Below, piece after piece: positions 22,241 through 34,930 of a stretch of 64,000 nt of DNA. The DNA is from Nymphaea colorata. Taxonomy: Eukaryota > Streptophyta > Magnoliopsida > Nymphaeales > Nymphaeaceae. The DNA lies in contig NC_045145.1 of NCBI RefSeq assembly GCF_008831285.2, forward strand, positions 3,450,723 through 3,514,722, written 5' to 3'. Each line of letters starts with the position of its first letter. Position 1 is the first letter of the stretch. The notes under the pieces were generated by a model. It was not told the origin of the DNA and searched no databases. It saw only the letters and a program-made list of their open reading frames with translations. Made by a program: the position numbers and the translations under genes.

Positions 22241-22959
22241 ATAAAGTGGTGCATGTAAATTGTCTTTTTAAAGAAGCTTTACGTTTGGATTATTGTATAT
22301 CCTAAACATAAGGCATCTTTTGATATATGCCATCCTTTCTTTTTTTTTTTTGGTTATATATCAGTGCTGAATTTCAAGACACAGGGAACTGTATTATCTT
22401 CTCCTATTAGAAACCCGGTCTGATCAAATGAGATACAAATTAATTGGTGCTTTTTGTTCTTGCTGTAGATCAATAAACAAACACTTCTCGACCGGTAAAA
22501 AGCGTGTTCAGAGAGATAGAATAATGGCCTCTTTGGACATAGCACAATGATAATTAAATAATATTGAAGGTATATATATGTGTGTGTGCAAGATGTTTGG
22601 AGCAGGATAAGAATTTATTTTCTTGCACAAGATGATGGAAAACCGTAGAGAAGACAAAGAAGATAACCGATGGAAGAGTTAGATTGGGCATATATGCTTT
22701 CCATTGCTATAAGGCTATTTTCTTGAGGCCATTACTTACAAAAGTAAGAAGTTGCCGTACACAAAAGAACAAATTATTCCCTGCAAAAAACTTTGCTATA
22801 TCTACACTTCTCATTAATTTTTTAGCCAAAAAAAAAACAAGACCAAATAAAACAAATGGGCAAGGAAGGAAGAAGAAGGGCATAAAGTACACTGTATTTC
22901 AACCTTCGAGCATCATAAATCATCTATTTGATATTTGGTAGAAGAAAAAGAGAGAGAGA

Positions 22960-23405
22960 GAGAGAGCCGATAAAATGTGAATATATAACAAAATTTGAGG
23001 ACAAGGGGTCCCCTAGGTATAAAAACAATCCGTAAAAACAAACCGCAAAAACAGAAGGAGGAATGAGAAATATACAATACAATGCACAGAAAAGCAAGAG
23101 AGAGATGAAAGACGGAGCGGCACAGTCACCCAGCCGCAGATGGACAGCGACGCTTCATCTGAATGGCGAACTGGACATCCCCTTACATGAGACGAGCTAC
23201 AGAATCTGGCGAAGAGAATGTGTCCTTAAAGACTCTGTTGTTGCGCTCCTCTCAAATGCACCACCAAGCTGAAATGAGTCTCGACCTCCAGACATAACCC
23301 CAGGAAGCAGTCAGATGGGAGAAATGACAAAAGAGAAAAAGAAAACGAATGGATAGTGGGTTTGGAAGACTACCAACAAGGAAAAGCTAGGTAGGAGCAA
23401 GGACA
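22960..23405 (-). mobile_element. LINE 3' fragment (unit 1)
   Basis: Shares GCCGATAAAATG, ATAACAAAATTTGAGGACAAG and later words with 9480-9900 and 49610-50000. An (AG)n tract abuts its 3' end near 22955. Truncated, with no reading frame. Confidence 0.6.
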
Positions 23406-23459
23406 CTAGAGAAAAAAAGACAAGAAGTAAAAAGGTAGACCCTGTACAGTCGGTGTAAA

Positions 23460-23780
23460 AAAGGACAAGAAGTAAAAAGGAAGACCGCCCGCCCGAGCGA
23501 GAGAGGGCCGGAGTAGTTCGCCCCTGTACAGCCGGAGGAGGTCGCCCGCCCGAGCCCAGACAGACCGCCTGACGGGAGGAGACCGCCCCTCGAGCAAGAG
23601 AGAGCCGGAGGAGCGGAGGAGGCCGGAGGAGACCGCCTATCGGGAGGAGACCGCCCGCCCGAGCGAGAGAGAGCCGGAGGAGCGGAGAGGGAGCCGGAGG
23701 AGCGGGGGAGCCGATGGAGGTCGCCCGCCCCTGTGCAGCCGGAGGAGGAGCGAGAGAGAGAGAGAGAGAGAGACCAGAAG
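23460..23780. repeat. GC-rich CCGGAGGAG/CGCCCGCCCGAG minisatellite-like tract
   Basis: Repeated words GCCGGAGGAG and CCGCCCGCCCGAGCGAG, each several times, ending in an (AG)n run (about 23755-23773). The copy in unit 2 (34995-35310) differs in repeat number. It explains the long minus-strand open frames here, which are not genes. Confidence 0.75.
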
Positions 23781-23852
23781 AAAAAGATAGGGCCAAAAAC
23801 AGGCCGTGCTGATAAGCAGAAGTAAGGATTTGAGGAGAAAAAGAGTAAGAGG

Positions 23853-24026
23853 ATGAAGGCTGCCCGTATTGCGATCACTCTTTTGCTGGCGATGATCATC
23901 ACCGTCGTCTTGTTTGTTGCCATCCCTGGTTGCTGGAGGACTGAACGGACCTGTGCCCTCTTGATTAATCTCCGCTGCCCTCTTCTCAAGTTGCAGCTTC
24001 TGAGTGAACACGATAGCCTCTGCTAG
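23853..24026 (+). CDS. K-beta1: 57-aa ORF with one predicted membrane helix
   Basis: ATG-initiated frame starting MKAARIAITLLL with a hydrophobic core to about residue 25 (LFVAIPGCW), then a basic Cys-containing tail. Upstream, the same frame is related to the K region of module alpha (DKQK and EEKK words), with a stop between. In unit 2 one extra T (near 35454) ends the ORF after about 31 codons. The instability suggests a decaying or non-coding sequence. Confidence 0.25.
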   Translation: MKAARIAITLLLAMIITVVLFVAIPGCWRTERTCALLINLRCPLLKLQLLSEHDSLC

Positions 24027-24376
24027 TTCTTAATTGATTTGCTCTCTCCTGCGCCTCTATATATTTCAAATTTTCAATCCACAGAGACAAGAAAGCAAAC
24101 CACATAGAGAGAAGAAAGCAAGCCACATAGAAGCTGCCTCGCATGCATGAGCGCGAGACGTGATCGGCTCGATGTTCTAAATTGCTTGTTAGGCAAAAAG
24201 AAAAAGGCAAAAAGAGAAGGACGCGGCACTTCCGACCTTTCCGTTGGATCGGAAACTTCCTGCACCATATTCCTTAGCCCACTACATTTTGGTATCTCAC
24301 AGTTTGAAGATGCTCTGCATGGTATATATATATATATATATATAATTAAAGTCTGGCAATCTTCAGAAAGAAGAGT

Positions 24377-24515
24377 TGATCACACGGACCATACGCCCGT
24401 GCGCTCACAACTTTTTTGGCTGCTCTCTTCAGAACACAAGCGACGCGAAACTGCCGAGTACCAACAAAGAAAGGCTCATCAGTACGAGTTGGCATCGATG
24501 CTCTGGATATATAAA
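24377..24515 (+). promoter_or_regulatory. P3 promoter: TGATCACACG box and TATATAAA
   Basis: TGATCACACG lies at 24377-24386 and TATATAAA at 24508-24515, 65 bp before the ATG. The same arrangement occurs in P4. Function inferred from position and conservation. Confidence 0.6.
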
Positions 24516-24572
24516 GGAGGAAGGCAGAACAATGAACACCCATCAGAGCAACAAAGGTCTCTCCACGCTTGC

Positions 24573-25254
24573 ATGGCTACCATGGCGATTCGGTGCATCT
24601 TCACCGCTTTCTTGCTTTTATCTCTTCATCTCCTATCAACTCTAGCAGCCGCTTCTCCGTCTTCCTCCAACAAAATTTCTGCTTTATCCCCAGGTATACA
24701 TCTACCATATTGTCCCGCCCGCCTCCCCTTTTCAAATCTTTGGTCTTTCTTGGTTTTGCACTGACCACTCTGTCTTGAAGCCATAGGCTGTTCGATTGCA
24801 GTCAGCACTGGTTTCAATACAATGAGAAAGGCAGGATATTTTTATAATTTCAATTTCTTGTATTATCCCGCTTATTCCAACAGAAAGTAGGATAAGTTCA
24901 GTATGCGGTATTGTGCAGCTTCATAGGATAACACTGCACTGGCAGATAGAATGAAAAGTCATGCGAAACGAGTTCGATTTGCAGTGTACAGAACCAGTAA
25001 TTAAGTTGTGCCGCGCTCGCTCAGTTTCTGTGCAGGGCAGGGACACCGCCACTGGAATAGCGCAGGCAAAGCCAAGGAAATTGAAAGGGGGTGGAGGGAG
25101 AGGTGGAGGCAGAGGTAGGAGTATTGGACGGCGTGGATTCTTTCACCGCACCGGAGCTTATGGCAATAGTTCTGCGGCTCAAAGAAGAAACTGCTTGGGG
25201 ATGACGACGCTCACGGTGTTGACAGCCAGCTTGATGGTTACCCTTCTCCTATAG
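24573..25254 (+). CDS. P3: small secreted Gly/Arg-rich peptide, intact
   Basis: Exons 24573-24693 and 25025-25254 (phase-1 intron of 331 nt) give 116 aa. The signal peptide is MATMAIRCIFTAFLLLSLHL and on to LAAA. A Ser-rich spacer (SPSSSNKISALSP) and VSVQGRDTATGIAQAKPRK follow, then a Gly/Arg block (GGGGRGGGRGRSIGRRG, about residues 62-78), TGAYGNSS, and a hydrophobic tail TLTVLTASLMVTLLL with no charged end. The mature part is strongly basic. Promoter, splice sites and frame are all intact, and the protein is identical to P4, with one synonymous change seen (GGT/GGG). Export with possible GPI anchoring is inference; the family is not recognised. Confidence 0.75.
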
Positions 25255-25442
25255 GAAGCATTTAGGCCTTCTGACCTGTGATGTATAGGGGGTGGCCGAT
25301 GGCAGTTCGTCTGGTTCCATTTGAAATCCTCTTCAACGGAATTTGAAATGTTCCACAGATGGTACAGTACTCTTTAGTGAAATTCATCAATTCTTTTGAT
25401 TCATGGTCACATTTCTTTGATCATATATGTTGGTGAGAGGGA

Positions 25443-25468
25443 GGGGGGGGGGGGGGGGGGGGGGGGGG
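25443..25468. repeat. 26-nt poly-G tract
   Basis: An uninterrupted G run in the 3' flank of P3. The matching site in unit 2 (about 36982-36998) is G8-A-G8, and related sites at 32219 and 43751 are shorter. Expansion of a G run between recent duplicates; an assembly error is possible. Confidence 0.85.
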
Positions 25469-25863
25469 AGGAACCTCTCTCCCACTTCCTCCTTATCCTC
25501 CTTGATGCAGGAAACAAAATTTTACCTGACATCCATCTCTTTTGATGGACAGGAGTCACGATTCAGTTTAACTTGCTTTTGTTATGTCTAACATTTTGAA
25601 TTTTCAATTGTACTGTCATTTTTTTATTTCACATTGAAGGTTTGGTGCAATTTGTCTTTTCTAGCATATGGAAAGTTAGGCTTCAAGGACACTTTAGTCA
25701 GCATGGCAATTGGTCATTGTCATTGTAGTTGTGGGGCCTAATGCTGGTGTGAATAATAGTGTTGTAACATGAAAGAAAAGTGAGAAATTATAGTCCTGTA
25801 TCGAAGATAGAGAAGAACCTCCATTCCCTTATAAAGAGTGGAATGAACATGTTTCATCAAGAG

Positions 25864-25958
25864 CATGACAGACGCTTTATAAGCATTGTAGCATTAGAGT
25901 TAACAGACATTGAGAATGTTAGCTCTAATGCTACAACGCTGAAAAACTTTCAATCATG
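25864..25958 (+). repeat. H2: conserved 95-nt hairpin, start of the alpha module after P3
   Basis: Same layout as H1. In the core the left arm has GTTAACA against AGCTAACA on the inverted right arm (a U-G pair) and AGCATTG against AGCGTTG (one A-C mismatch). Confidence 0.75.
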
Positions 25959-27974
25959 TCTCCTTTTTCATCTCTTAGCTCCTCTTTTCCTATGACTATT
26001 TTTTCATCTCTTAGCTCTTCTTTTCCTATGGCTATAGTGATCTTGGTACATCACAATTAAAGAATAATAAGTAACATTTGCTTGTCAAATTTCTTGTTTC
26101 ACAAAATGAAGAAACCTATTGCTATAGTGATCTTGGTACATAACAATTGGAGGATAATAAGTAACATTTGCAAATAAAAACTTTTGTCAGATTTCATGTT
26201 TTACAAAATGAAAAGAAAATTAAGAGTGGTACAAATACTTAAAAGAAGAATTGAATGTTGTTGAACAGTACTTCAATCAATAATTTAAAACCAAATTTTA
26301 GAAAGAAAACCGTTTTTCTTGGTAATTAGGAATCTATATTATAAAGTGTGGTAAATTTGGGGAAAGGTATTCAATGTCAATTAATCACATAAAGATCAAT
26401 CAGTTCCTATAAATTTGTATGAAAAGGTTTGAAGAGAATATTTTTCTTCTAACTTGCCGAACAGAAGGAGTAGAACATGAACTAGGGAAAAAAAAAACCC
26501 AATTTTTTAGTGTACCACGAAAACATGCTCAAACCTTCTTTTTATACATATAGAAAACATACTTTTGCAAAGGAGGATATAATATACTCAGGTTAACAGG
26601 GAAAGGCATGAAATATGCCTCCTCCCTTGTGAGTTTGTGAGTTGTGTGAATATTCTTATGTTTCATGAATATGGGTGTTTTATTTTTAGAAACTACTAAA
26701 AGGTAAAATTTATTTGCATAAACGAAGTTAAATTATCGCTTTCCTTGCACCTCCCCCTATGTTTTGGTAATAATTAAAAAGGGAAAGGACTTCTACCTCC
26801 CAACAGATTTGCACCAGAAAAGAAAATATCAAAAACCAACAAGTCAATATAATTTTGTCAAAATCAAAAGCAAGGTTCTATGAGTATTAAAATTAAATAG
26901 TCATAGGAGGTGTTTGACAATAAGAATTTAACTTAGTTTTTCATCAATTTATCCCGAACATAAAGGTAAATTTATAGAATAGTGCATTAGTGGGTTGATG
27001 TTTCTATTGCCAGATGCCCCAACAGAATCAATGCATTTGATCTCCATAGAAAAAAAAATCCATGTATCAGTAAAAATATTTCTACAATAAGGTGAGAGGC
27101 AGGTTTTTTTTTTCTCCACCCATATCAGTAAAAATCCATGTATCAGTAAAAATATTTCTAGAATTTTTTTTCGAGTGCTTGATAGGTATGGAAAAAAATA
27201 ATCCCGGTTAAGTTTTGAGTCTCCTAACCCAAAAAAAAAAAAAACATTACAAGACTATAATATCCAGCCTTATCAACGGCATTTACTTCTATAGCGATTT
27301 TCTTTCGGCAGCTTCATATTTAGAATGTGGCAACGTTAATGATGTAGAAATCTGAAAAAAAACACACACATTTTTATAGAACTAAGAGTCTATTTGGCAA
27401 TAGTGAGAGATTGAGTATGAAAAATATAACTTGGATCCATAGCAATTGTGTGGGTGATCAATTAATAACTCTTTGTGGTTGGGCTTCTGTATGAAAATAA
27501 AATCAGGAACAGTCTTGTAGTTCATATGAGGTCTTTTTATGTACCAAACTCTTTGTTTTTTGGGTGGCATAACCAGCTACAGGGCTAGGGATTGAATGCT
27601 CCAATGATGCAGCATCTATCTACCTGTCACATAATTGTAACGATGTGGCGACAGATTACAATCCATTCCTTAGCAGTTTTAGTTAAAAACTTAAAAACTA
27701 AGACAACCAATCACGTAACAACTCCTTTTCTATAAGCCCCTCTCTATAGTAGCGTCGAGCCCAAGGAGTTTGGAGGGACAATTGCTAGTATGTTATTGGC
27801 TTGAGTGGCATAAGGGCATACATGATATGATGCATAAGGGCATGTACATATGTGTTATAACTTTCTCTCATATGTTTCTTTTTTTACAACATAGACAACT
27901 ATGAAGACGGAAACCTGGACCTGCTCAACTACTTTGGCCTCCCCAACAGATTGTATTCATCTCCATTATACTAT

Positions 27975-28328
27975 TCACTTCCACATCAAGAGACAACTAA
28001 ATGCTGCCCAACCAGCCAAGAAAAGGTCCGAGTGATTGCTGACTGAGGAACTCTTGTGGGATTTGTCTTGGCCGGATCTGGCGGCAGTGCTGGTGGTGGC
28101 GCCTGCCGCAGCACCGTAGAGACCAGGAACTAGCGAAGTACCATGGGGCCGTTGTCCACCGCCACGGCCCCTGGCCGATGTGCCTCTACCACTGGTGGAA
28201 CTACTTCTTCTTGAAACTCCAGGTTCACCTCCACTAATAACTTGCCTCTTAATTGCAGTATGATGTGCCCTTAATTGGCCGATCTGATCAACTGCTCCTC
28301 CACCTGCATATTCGTCCTCAATGAGCAA
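27975..28328 (-). CDS. M-alpha2: minus-strand hypothetical ORF, 117 codons, probably an internal exon
   Basis: The frame reads IEDEYAGGGAVDQIGQL, then an Arg/Ser/Gly-rich part (SGRGTSARGRGGGQ), HGTSLVPGLYGAAAGA and KSSSVSN. There is no upstream in-frame ATG, and a possible acceptor (TATAG) lies about 40 nt upstream on the minus strand. It is identical in unit 3 (39858-39505), deleted from unit 1, and has a diverged relative in module beta. Composition is RGG-like but I do not recognise the family. Confidence 0.35.
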   Translation of the reverse strand: MLIEDEYAGGGAVDQIGQLRAHHTAIKRQVISGGEPGVSRRSSSTSGRGTSARGRGGGQRPHGTSLVPGLYGAAAGATTSTAARSGQDKSHKSSSVSNHSDLFLAGWAAFSCLLMWK

Positions 28329-29598
28329 ATGATCACCTCAAATAAGCTATAGAAACTTTAGAAAAATTCTCTTGGACTCCTGCTTACTTCCGGGTTATTA
28401 ATTACCGTATACATTTATATCCCTCTTGGTATATACTATCCAAAGAGAAGTAGAGAGATACTTGTTGTCTAGGGTGGGCTACTGCCCACACCAGCCCATT
28501 AAAAATCACATTATATTCTCTCAAAATTACATTGTTATGACTTGAAAATTATATGCAGCGTTCACACCAAATTTGTGTCACTAATGCAAGTGCCCTATGA
28601 CTAAAAAACCCAGTTGTCAAAAGCAACTCATTACTGCACATGCACATGGGGTGGTAATAAAGTGAAAAATGAAGGTTTTGAAAAGATAAAAATGAGATTG
28701 AAAAAAGTAAAAAGACTTATAAAGTTATAAAATACGCTAACCCACCTTTTTTTTTTGAACAGTCTATATTTGTTGTGTGAATAGAACATTCCTTTTTCCC
28801 ATCAAATTAGTTGAACTTAATGACACGGGGACTAACATGTATTATCATCTTTTAGTCAGCATGCACTACAAGCTCAGTCACATCAAATAAGGTAAAAAAC
28901 AAATACTTTTTAGTTTTCCATGAGAGTGAACAACGAGTAGTGCATCAAATGAGGTAAAAAACAAATACTTTTTAATTTTCCATGAGAGTGAACAACGAGT
29001 ATACACCCAAAATAAAAGAACAGGAAAGTTGGAATATTTGGTTATTTTTCAAAAAAAAAATTAGAGTTTTAACTTCTTTACTTCTTTTTTGTCATTATAT
29101 TGGGGCAAACCAAGATTATTCTGATCATTACATGCCTTCGGTAAAAACAAGCTTGTAGTTTAATAGAAATGATACAATTTAACCTCAAGCTCTAGCTATT
29201 GAATCCTAACTTCCTCAAAAGGTTAACAATTGAATACAGTAGCAATGGCCTCTTTGGACATTAGATTATGATAAAACATGTTAGTAAACTCAATTTTGTG
29301 TCAAAAGAAGCTTCTTCCAAGTTCCAACGATTTTTGATCCTCAAAATCATCCAAATGAGCGTAGTTAAAGTAGCTTTTCCCCATAATAGTCCCTGAATCT
29401 CGACTCATCTTTTACCTATACGTTAAAAAAGAAAACGCATATTTTTTCGTTAGGTAGAAGACGATCAACAGCAGAAGATATCCTGCAAACCCTTAATTTG
29501 GTATCTGCAACTTTCTTTTCATCAAAGAAAACAACGCCAAATAAAACGATAGGCTGTGGAAGGAAGAAGGAACACATAATCTACACTGTATATCCACT

Positions 29599-30244
29599 TT
29601 GGTATTAATAAAAACAGAAAGAGAGATAGAAAGAGGGAGACCTGCGGAGAATGATGAAGGGCCAGCAGCAGGCCCTGCTGATAAACAGAAGCAAGGTCTT
29701 GGGGAGAAGAAGAGGAAGAGGAAGAGGAAGAGGAAGAGGAAGAAGGCTGCCCTTATTATGACGCCTCTCCCGGCCATCACCGCCTTCTTGTTTTCGCCAC
29801 CACCGGTTGCTGGCGGTCTGAAGGGATCTCTGCCGTCTCTCATCTCCGTCCGACCTCCTTATTTCAAGCTGTAGCTCCACCTCCGATGTCAACCGAGTGA
29901 GGACGACGGCCTTTGCTTCTCTGCTCGCTCTCACCGTCCTCTATTCTGAATTGCTTATTAACACAGCGACAGAAAAGGGGCAGGTAAGGGCACCTTCCGG
30001 CTTTGGATCGCAAAAGTTTTCCATTCACAAGATGCTGTCTGGGAGCTTCACGGCAATTGCCCACTCGACTGAAATAGGCGGAGCCAGTGGGATCCGATCT
30101 GCATCCAAAAAAGTTTGGGTACATCAATATAAATTTGCTGAATTATGTGAACTCGAACGAGAGACTACACAAGAAAAAGAGGCAGGGCAAAAGGTTCACG
30201 TGATCTGGCGTGCAATGTGCGACGAATCGGCACTCGCAACGTGA
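29599..30244 (+). other. K region, alpha module, unit 2
   Basis: Same as 19983-20620, but the Lys/Arg-coding AGGAAG repeat has two more hexamers than unit 1. Coding status doubtful. Confidence 0.25.
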
Positions 30245-30339
30245 GATTCGGAAACGTCGGCAGGCAGACAAGAACAGGATGAGCAAAAGAGAAAGTTATG
30301 TCCACCGTGCCTACAAAAAGTTTTCTGAACTAAAAATAT

Positions 30340-32272
30340 TTTAGTTATTAATTATACTGGTGCAAAAATAAAATTGTGTGCACCTACATGACGCGCTTTT
30401 ACTGTCGTTGGGTTTGTCCGAATCTTCAAATCATAAATTCGTCGACGCCGGAGTCGAATTGGATTTCGAAGGGATTATGTGCCGAGGAAAGCATTCACCG
30501 ACATGCAATCGAATCTTAGAAGTCTCAGACCGGCATTGCCTGAATCGGCGAATAAGATTACGAATCCCAAGGAAATTAAATTTTTACATTAATGTATTCA
30601 CTCCCATCCATTTATAATAGATCGCAATATTTGAAAAAGGGAAAGATCAAGAGATTCATGCTCGTATTTGGCAGTGTTTATGAAGAAACATGACTTTGAG
30701 AATTAAAGTGGTTCATTGTTCTTCAGATTATGGACAAAAAGAATAAGTTAAAAGAATGGAAGTACAACAGCAGGAGCAGTTGCTTTTACAGCAGGATCAA
30801 GGCAGCCACCAAGCTGATCCATAAGACTACAGGCCCCATATTAATCCTCAAGCAGCTAAGGCCGCCTGAATTCGCCACGCCGGCGCGACGGCCGCCGGCG
30901 CTTGAGCTTCGCATGCCAACTACAGCTGCAGTCCTCACTGCTGCCCCTCTTAGTTTTCTTGATCTTGGTTCTGGTGTCGCCCTGCTCCTCTCCACCTCCA
31001 CCACGATTGAGGGTGAGAAAATGCAAGAATATTTTTTAGTTCTCGGATAGTTAGAGCTATGCTGCTATGCATTTATTATCCATTAGTACTAGTTTTATCA
31101 ATTTTTTAAGGGTGGCTGAATTAAAGTTTTTAAATTTTAATTGTGACCGAAATATATTTTTCAAAATTTTTATTTAGAACAAGTGAACTTTTTTAAAATT
31201 TACATGTAAATTTTTTAAGAAAAATTTTTGAGGTGGGTTCAAGGCCCATGAGCGCCTCCTTTCGACTCTACCCCAGATACTAGTTCTAACTATTAGTTTA
31301 TAATAGAAGTGAGCCAAATGAGTCAAACAAGTCGAGCTCAAGCATGATGCTGTATTGTCTAGTCGAGCTCGAGCTTGTTTTATGGAACTTGATTTGAGTT
31401 TAAACTGAAGTTTTTGGAGTGGAGTCAAGCTCAAGTTGGCCCAATTTGAGTTCAAAACTAGGCCTTTAGTCAAAAATTCCTGGCTCCAAGTTTGACTCCT
31501 GCTGCTTGTGCGTGGAGTCCAAGACCAAATTATATGTTCAGCGCCAAACACGCAACACCCACTCTCATAGGCTTGCCAAGCCAAAACTTCTATAGAAATT
31601 CTAAATAGATAGCAGCACATGGAGCTCTTTCCTTGCCAAAAGTTCTTGTTGACATTGCCCCAGATATTTGCAGCAACAAGACAAAGGAGAAATGAATGAT
31701 AGTGGCCCTCCATAGATTAGTGTTTACCGAACATACAACTTTACACTACTAAGGAAACTCGAAACCCAGTCTGTCACCTGTTAGGCCCGTTTGTTCAAAG
31801 AAATGGTTTGTAACTATTTCACAAACTTACACTATAAAATTAGAGCAAATTTACACAATAGCAATGCCCTCTTTGGACATTAGATTATGTTAAAACATGT
31901 TAAGAAGCACAATTTAGTGCCAAAAGAAGCTTCTTCCAAGTTCCAACCAATTTTGATTCTCAAAACCACCGCATGGATATGATATGGTTAGGGTGCCGTC
32001 CAATCATGACCATCGACCTAAAATCAGAGTCCAGAATTTCAATCATGTTGTTCTCCCTCCCTCCCTCCACCCATTTTCCTTCTCTCCCACTGATCCCTTT
32101 CTTTTATGCTTCTCCTCTCTCTTCTCTTAGAAGAAGAAAGCCACCGGGCAGCTCACCCTACCGTCGCCGGCAGGCATCAAGGCCATGCCGGACGTCGCTC
32201 CTCATGATGGTGGGTTGGGGAGGGGGGGAGGAACCTCTCTCCCACTTCCTCCTTATCCTCCTTGATGTAGGA
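30340..32272. other. alpha-module tail, about 1.9 kb, absent from unit 1
   Basis: This part has no counterpart in unit 1 and recurs at 41870-43803. It holds a short MITE-like AT-rich segment (31105-31275), a stretch with GAGCTCGAGC words (31310-31450) and a GGCGGC-rich piece near 30880. Frames at 30378, 30730 and 31713-31174 are open, but I find no recognisable motifs and do not call genes. Confidence 0.5.
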
Positions 32273-32647
32273 AAAAAAAATATTCACCTGACATCCATCT
32301 CTTTTGGTGGACATTTGATGTCCCTAGATATAGTGAGAAAAAATGGAGTCATGATTCAGTTTAACTTGCTTGTGTTATGTCTCACATTTTGAATTGTTAT
32401 TTGTGCTGTCATTTCTGATGAAGGTTTGGTGCAATTTGTCTTTTCTAGCATATGGAAAGTTAGGCTTCAAGGACACTTTAGTCAGCATGGCAATTGGTCA
32501 TTGTCATTGTAGTTGTGGGGCCTAATGCTGGTGTGAATAATAGTGTTGTAACATGAAAGAAAAGTGAGAATTTATAGTCCTGTATCGAAGACAGAGAAGA
32601 ACCTTCATTCCCTTATAAAGAGTGGAATGAACATGTTTCATCAAGAG

Positions 32648-32742
32648 CATGACAGACAGTTTATAAGCGTTGTAGCATTAGAGCTAACAGACATTGAGAA
32701 TGTTAGCTTTAATGCTACAACGCTGAAAAACTTTCAATCATG
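32648..32742 (+). repeat. H3: conserved 95-nt hairpin, module beta unit 2
   Basis: Core stem identical to H1 (24 pairs including one G-U, loop GACATTGAGAA). Confidence 0.8.
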
Positions 32743-33407
32743 TCTCCTTTTTCATCTCTTAGCTTCTCTTTTCCTATGGCTATAGTGATCCTGGTACATC
32801 ACAATTAAAGAATAATAAGTAACATTTGCAATGAAAAAATTTTGTCAGATTTCTTGTTTCACAAAATCAAAAAACCTATCGCTATAGTGATCTTGGTACA
32901 TAACAATTAGAGAAACCCAAAAAAGGTTGTCTTCAATGAAAACAATGTAACATAGCACTATAAGTAACATTGTATTTATAGTGATTTCGTTTAACTCATT
33001 TCATTGATACTCGTATAACTATTTTGTCATTATATTTTGGTTTTTGTTATGTAGTTGAGCCAAGTTAAGTCTAAACGAGTGGAGTTCTTACAATTTAAAC
33101 TCGACCCGTTTAACATTTCAAGCATATATACGAACTCTGAGCACGAGTCAAGTTTTCACAAGCGAATTCAAGTCGAACCTGAGCTGGCTCGACTCATTAT
33201 GTAGTCCTAAATACAAGGCAAGAAATCAAATATTGAACAATGTAACAGAGCAGCACGTATACATTCTACATCAATTATGCCAACTGCCTAGGCTGAGTCA
33301 CCACTTAGTGCAAATCTTTTTAATTAAGCAAACATTAGATATGTACTTTATGTGAGAGCAAATATATGTGTTTTTTTTTCTCTTTTCTTTTTTTCTGGCC
33401 ATGTTAG

Positions 33408-33755
33408 CTAGCTTGTCAAGAGAAGGTCCGCACCATGGCGGTAGTTGTTGCCTGAAGAGCTCATATGGAGTTTGGCTTCGTTAGATCTGGCGGCAGCACC
33501 GGCCGCGGCGGCACCGGCCGCGGCGGCACCAATATACATAACAGGAACTAGCGAAGTACCGTGGAGCTCTTCCTCACCCCCGCTGACCCCGGCTGCTCTG
33601 CCTCCACCCCTGGCAGCACCGCCTGTTACGACGTGCTTTACTCCTGACAATAACTTCTCTTCTAATGGAAGTATGACTTGCTCTTACTTGGCCGGTCCCA
33701 ACTGCTCCTTCACCTGCATATTCATCTTAAATGATTATATCAGCAATCATATCAA
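33408..33755 (-). CDS. M-beta2: minus-strand hypothetical ORF
   Basis: Copy of M-beta1; the 80-codon frame (33650-33408) is unchanged. Same reservations on coding status. Confidence 0.3.
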
Positions 33756-34479
33756 ATAAAGTGGTGCATGTAAATTGTCTTTTTAAAGAAGCTTTACGTT
33801 TGGATTATTGTATATCCTAAACATAAGGCATCTTTTGATATATGCCATCCTTTCTTTTTTTTTTTTTGGTTATATATCAGTGCTGAATTTCAAGACACAG
33901 GGAACTGTATTATCTTCTCCTATTAGAAACCCGGTCTGATCAAATGAGATACAAATTAATTGGTGCTTTTTGTTCTTGCTGTAGATCAATAAACAAACAC
34001 TTCTCGACCGGTAAAAAGCGTGTTCAGAGAGATAGAATAATGGCCTCTTTGGACATAGCACAATGATAATTAAATAATATTGAAGGTATATATATGTGTG
34101 TGTGCAAGATGTTTGGAGCAGGATAAGAATTTATTTTCTTGCACAAGATGATGGAAAACCGTAGAGAAGACAAAGAAGATAACCGATGGAAGAGTTAGAT
34201 TGGGCATATATGCTTTCCATTGCTATAAGGCTATTTTTCTTGAGGCCATTACTTACAAAAGTAAGAAGTTGCCGTACACAAAAGAACAAATTATTCCCTG
34301 CAAAAAACTTTGCTATATCTACACTTCTCATTAATTTTTTAGCCAAAAAAAAAACAAGACCAAATAAAACAAATGGGCAAGGAAGGAAGAAGAAGGGCAT
34401 AAAGTACACTGTATTTCAACCTTCGAGCATCATAAATCATCTATTTGATATTTGGTAGAAGAAAAAGAGAGAGAGAGAG

Positions 34480-34930
34480 AGAGCCGATAAAATGTGAATA
34501 TATAACAAAATTTGAGGACAAGGGGTCCCCTAGGTATAAAAACAATCCGTAAAAACAAACCGCAAAAACAGAAGGAGGAATGAGAAATATACAATACAAT
34601 GCACAGAAAAGCAAGAGAGAGATGAAAGACGGAGCGGCACAGTCACCCAGCCGCAGATGGACAGCGACGCTTCATCTGAATGGCGAACTGGACATCCCCT
34701 TACATGAGACGAGCTACAGAATCTGGCGAAGAGAATGTGTCCTTAAAGACTCTGTTGTTGCGCTCCTCTCAAATGCACCACCAAGCTGAAATGAGTCTCG
34801 ACCTCCAGACATAACCCCAGGAAGCAGTCAGATGGGAGAAATGACAAAAGAGAAAAAGAAAACGAATGGATAGTGGGTTTGGAAGACTACCAACAAGGAA
34901 AAGCTAGGTAGGAGCAAGGACACTAGAGAA
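34480..34930 (-). mobile_element. LINE 3' fragment (unit 2)
   Basis: Copy of 22960-23405 carried along by the unit duplication, not an independent insertion. Confidence 0.6.

Larger units (their letters stand above)
18427..26287. repeat. tandem segmental duplication, unit 1 (7.86 kb, internally deleted)
   Basis: It begins at AAAACCAAATTTTAGAAA and ends where the same words start unit 2. Compared with unit 2 (11.53 kb) it lacks about 1.66 kb after 19197 (the part matching 27166-28824, including one M ORF) and about 1.93 kb near 20709 (the part matching 30340-32272). The second junction lies at a shared AAAAATATT word. It contains the K region of alpha, all of module beta including P3, and the start of the next alpha module. 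Confidence 0.9.

Noticed and set aside
23311..24011. Minus-strand frames up to about 200 codons, repeated at 34828-35528
   Set aside because: They cover a GC-rich minisatellite and differ between units by repeat count and frame; no conserved motif.
31174..31713. 179-codon minus-strand frame, repeated at 42705-43244
   Set aside because: No recognisable domain. Part lies over MITE-like and GAGCTCGAGC-type repeat sequence; kept as unassigned.
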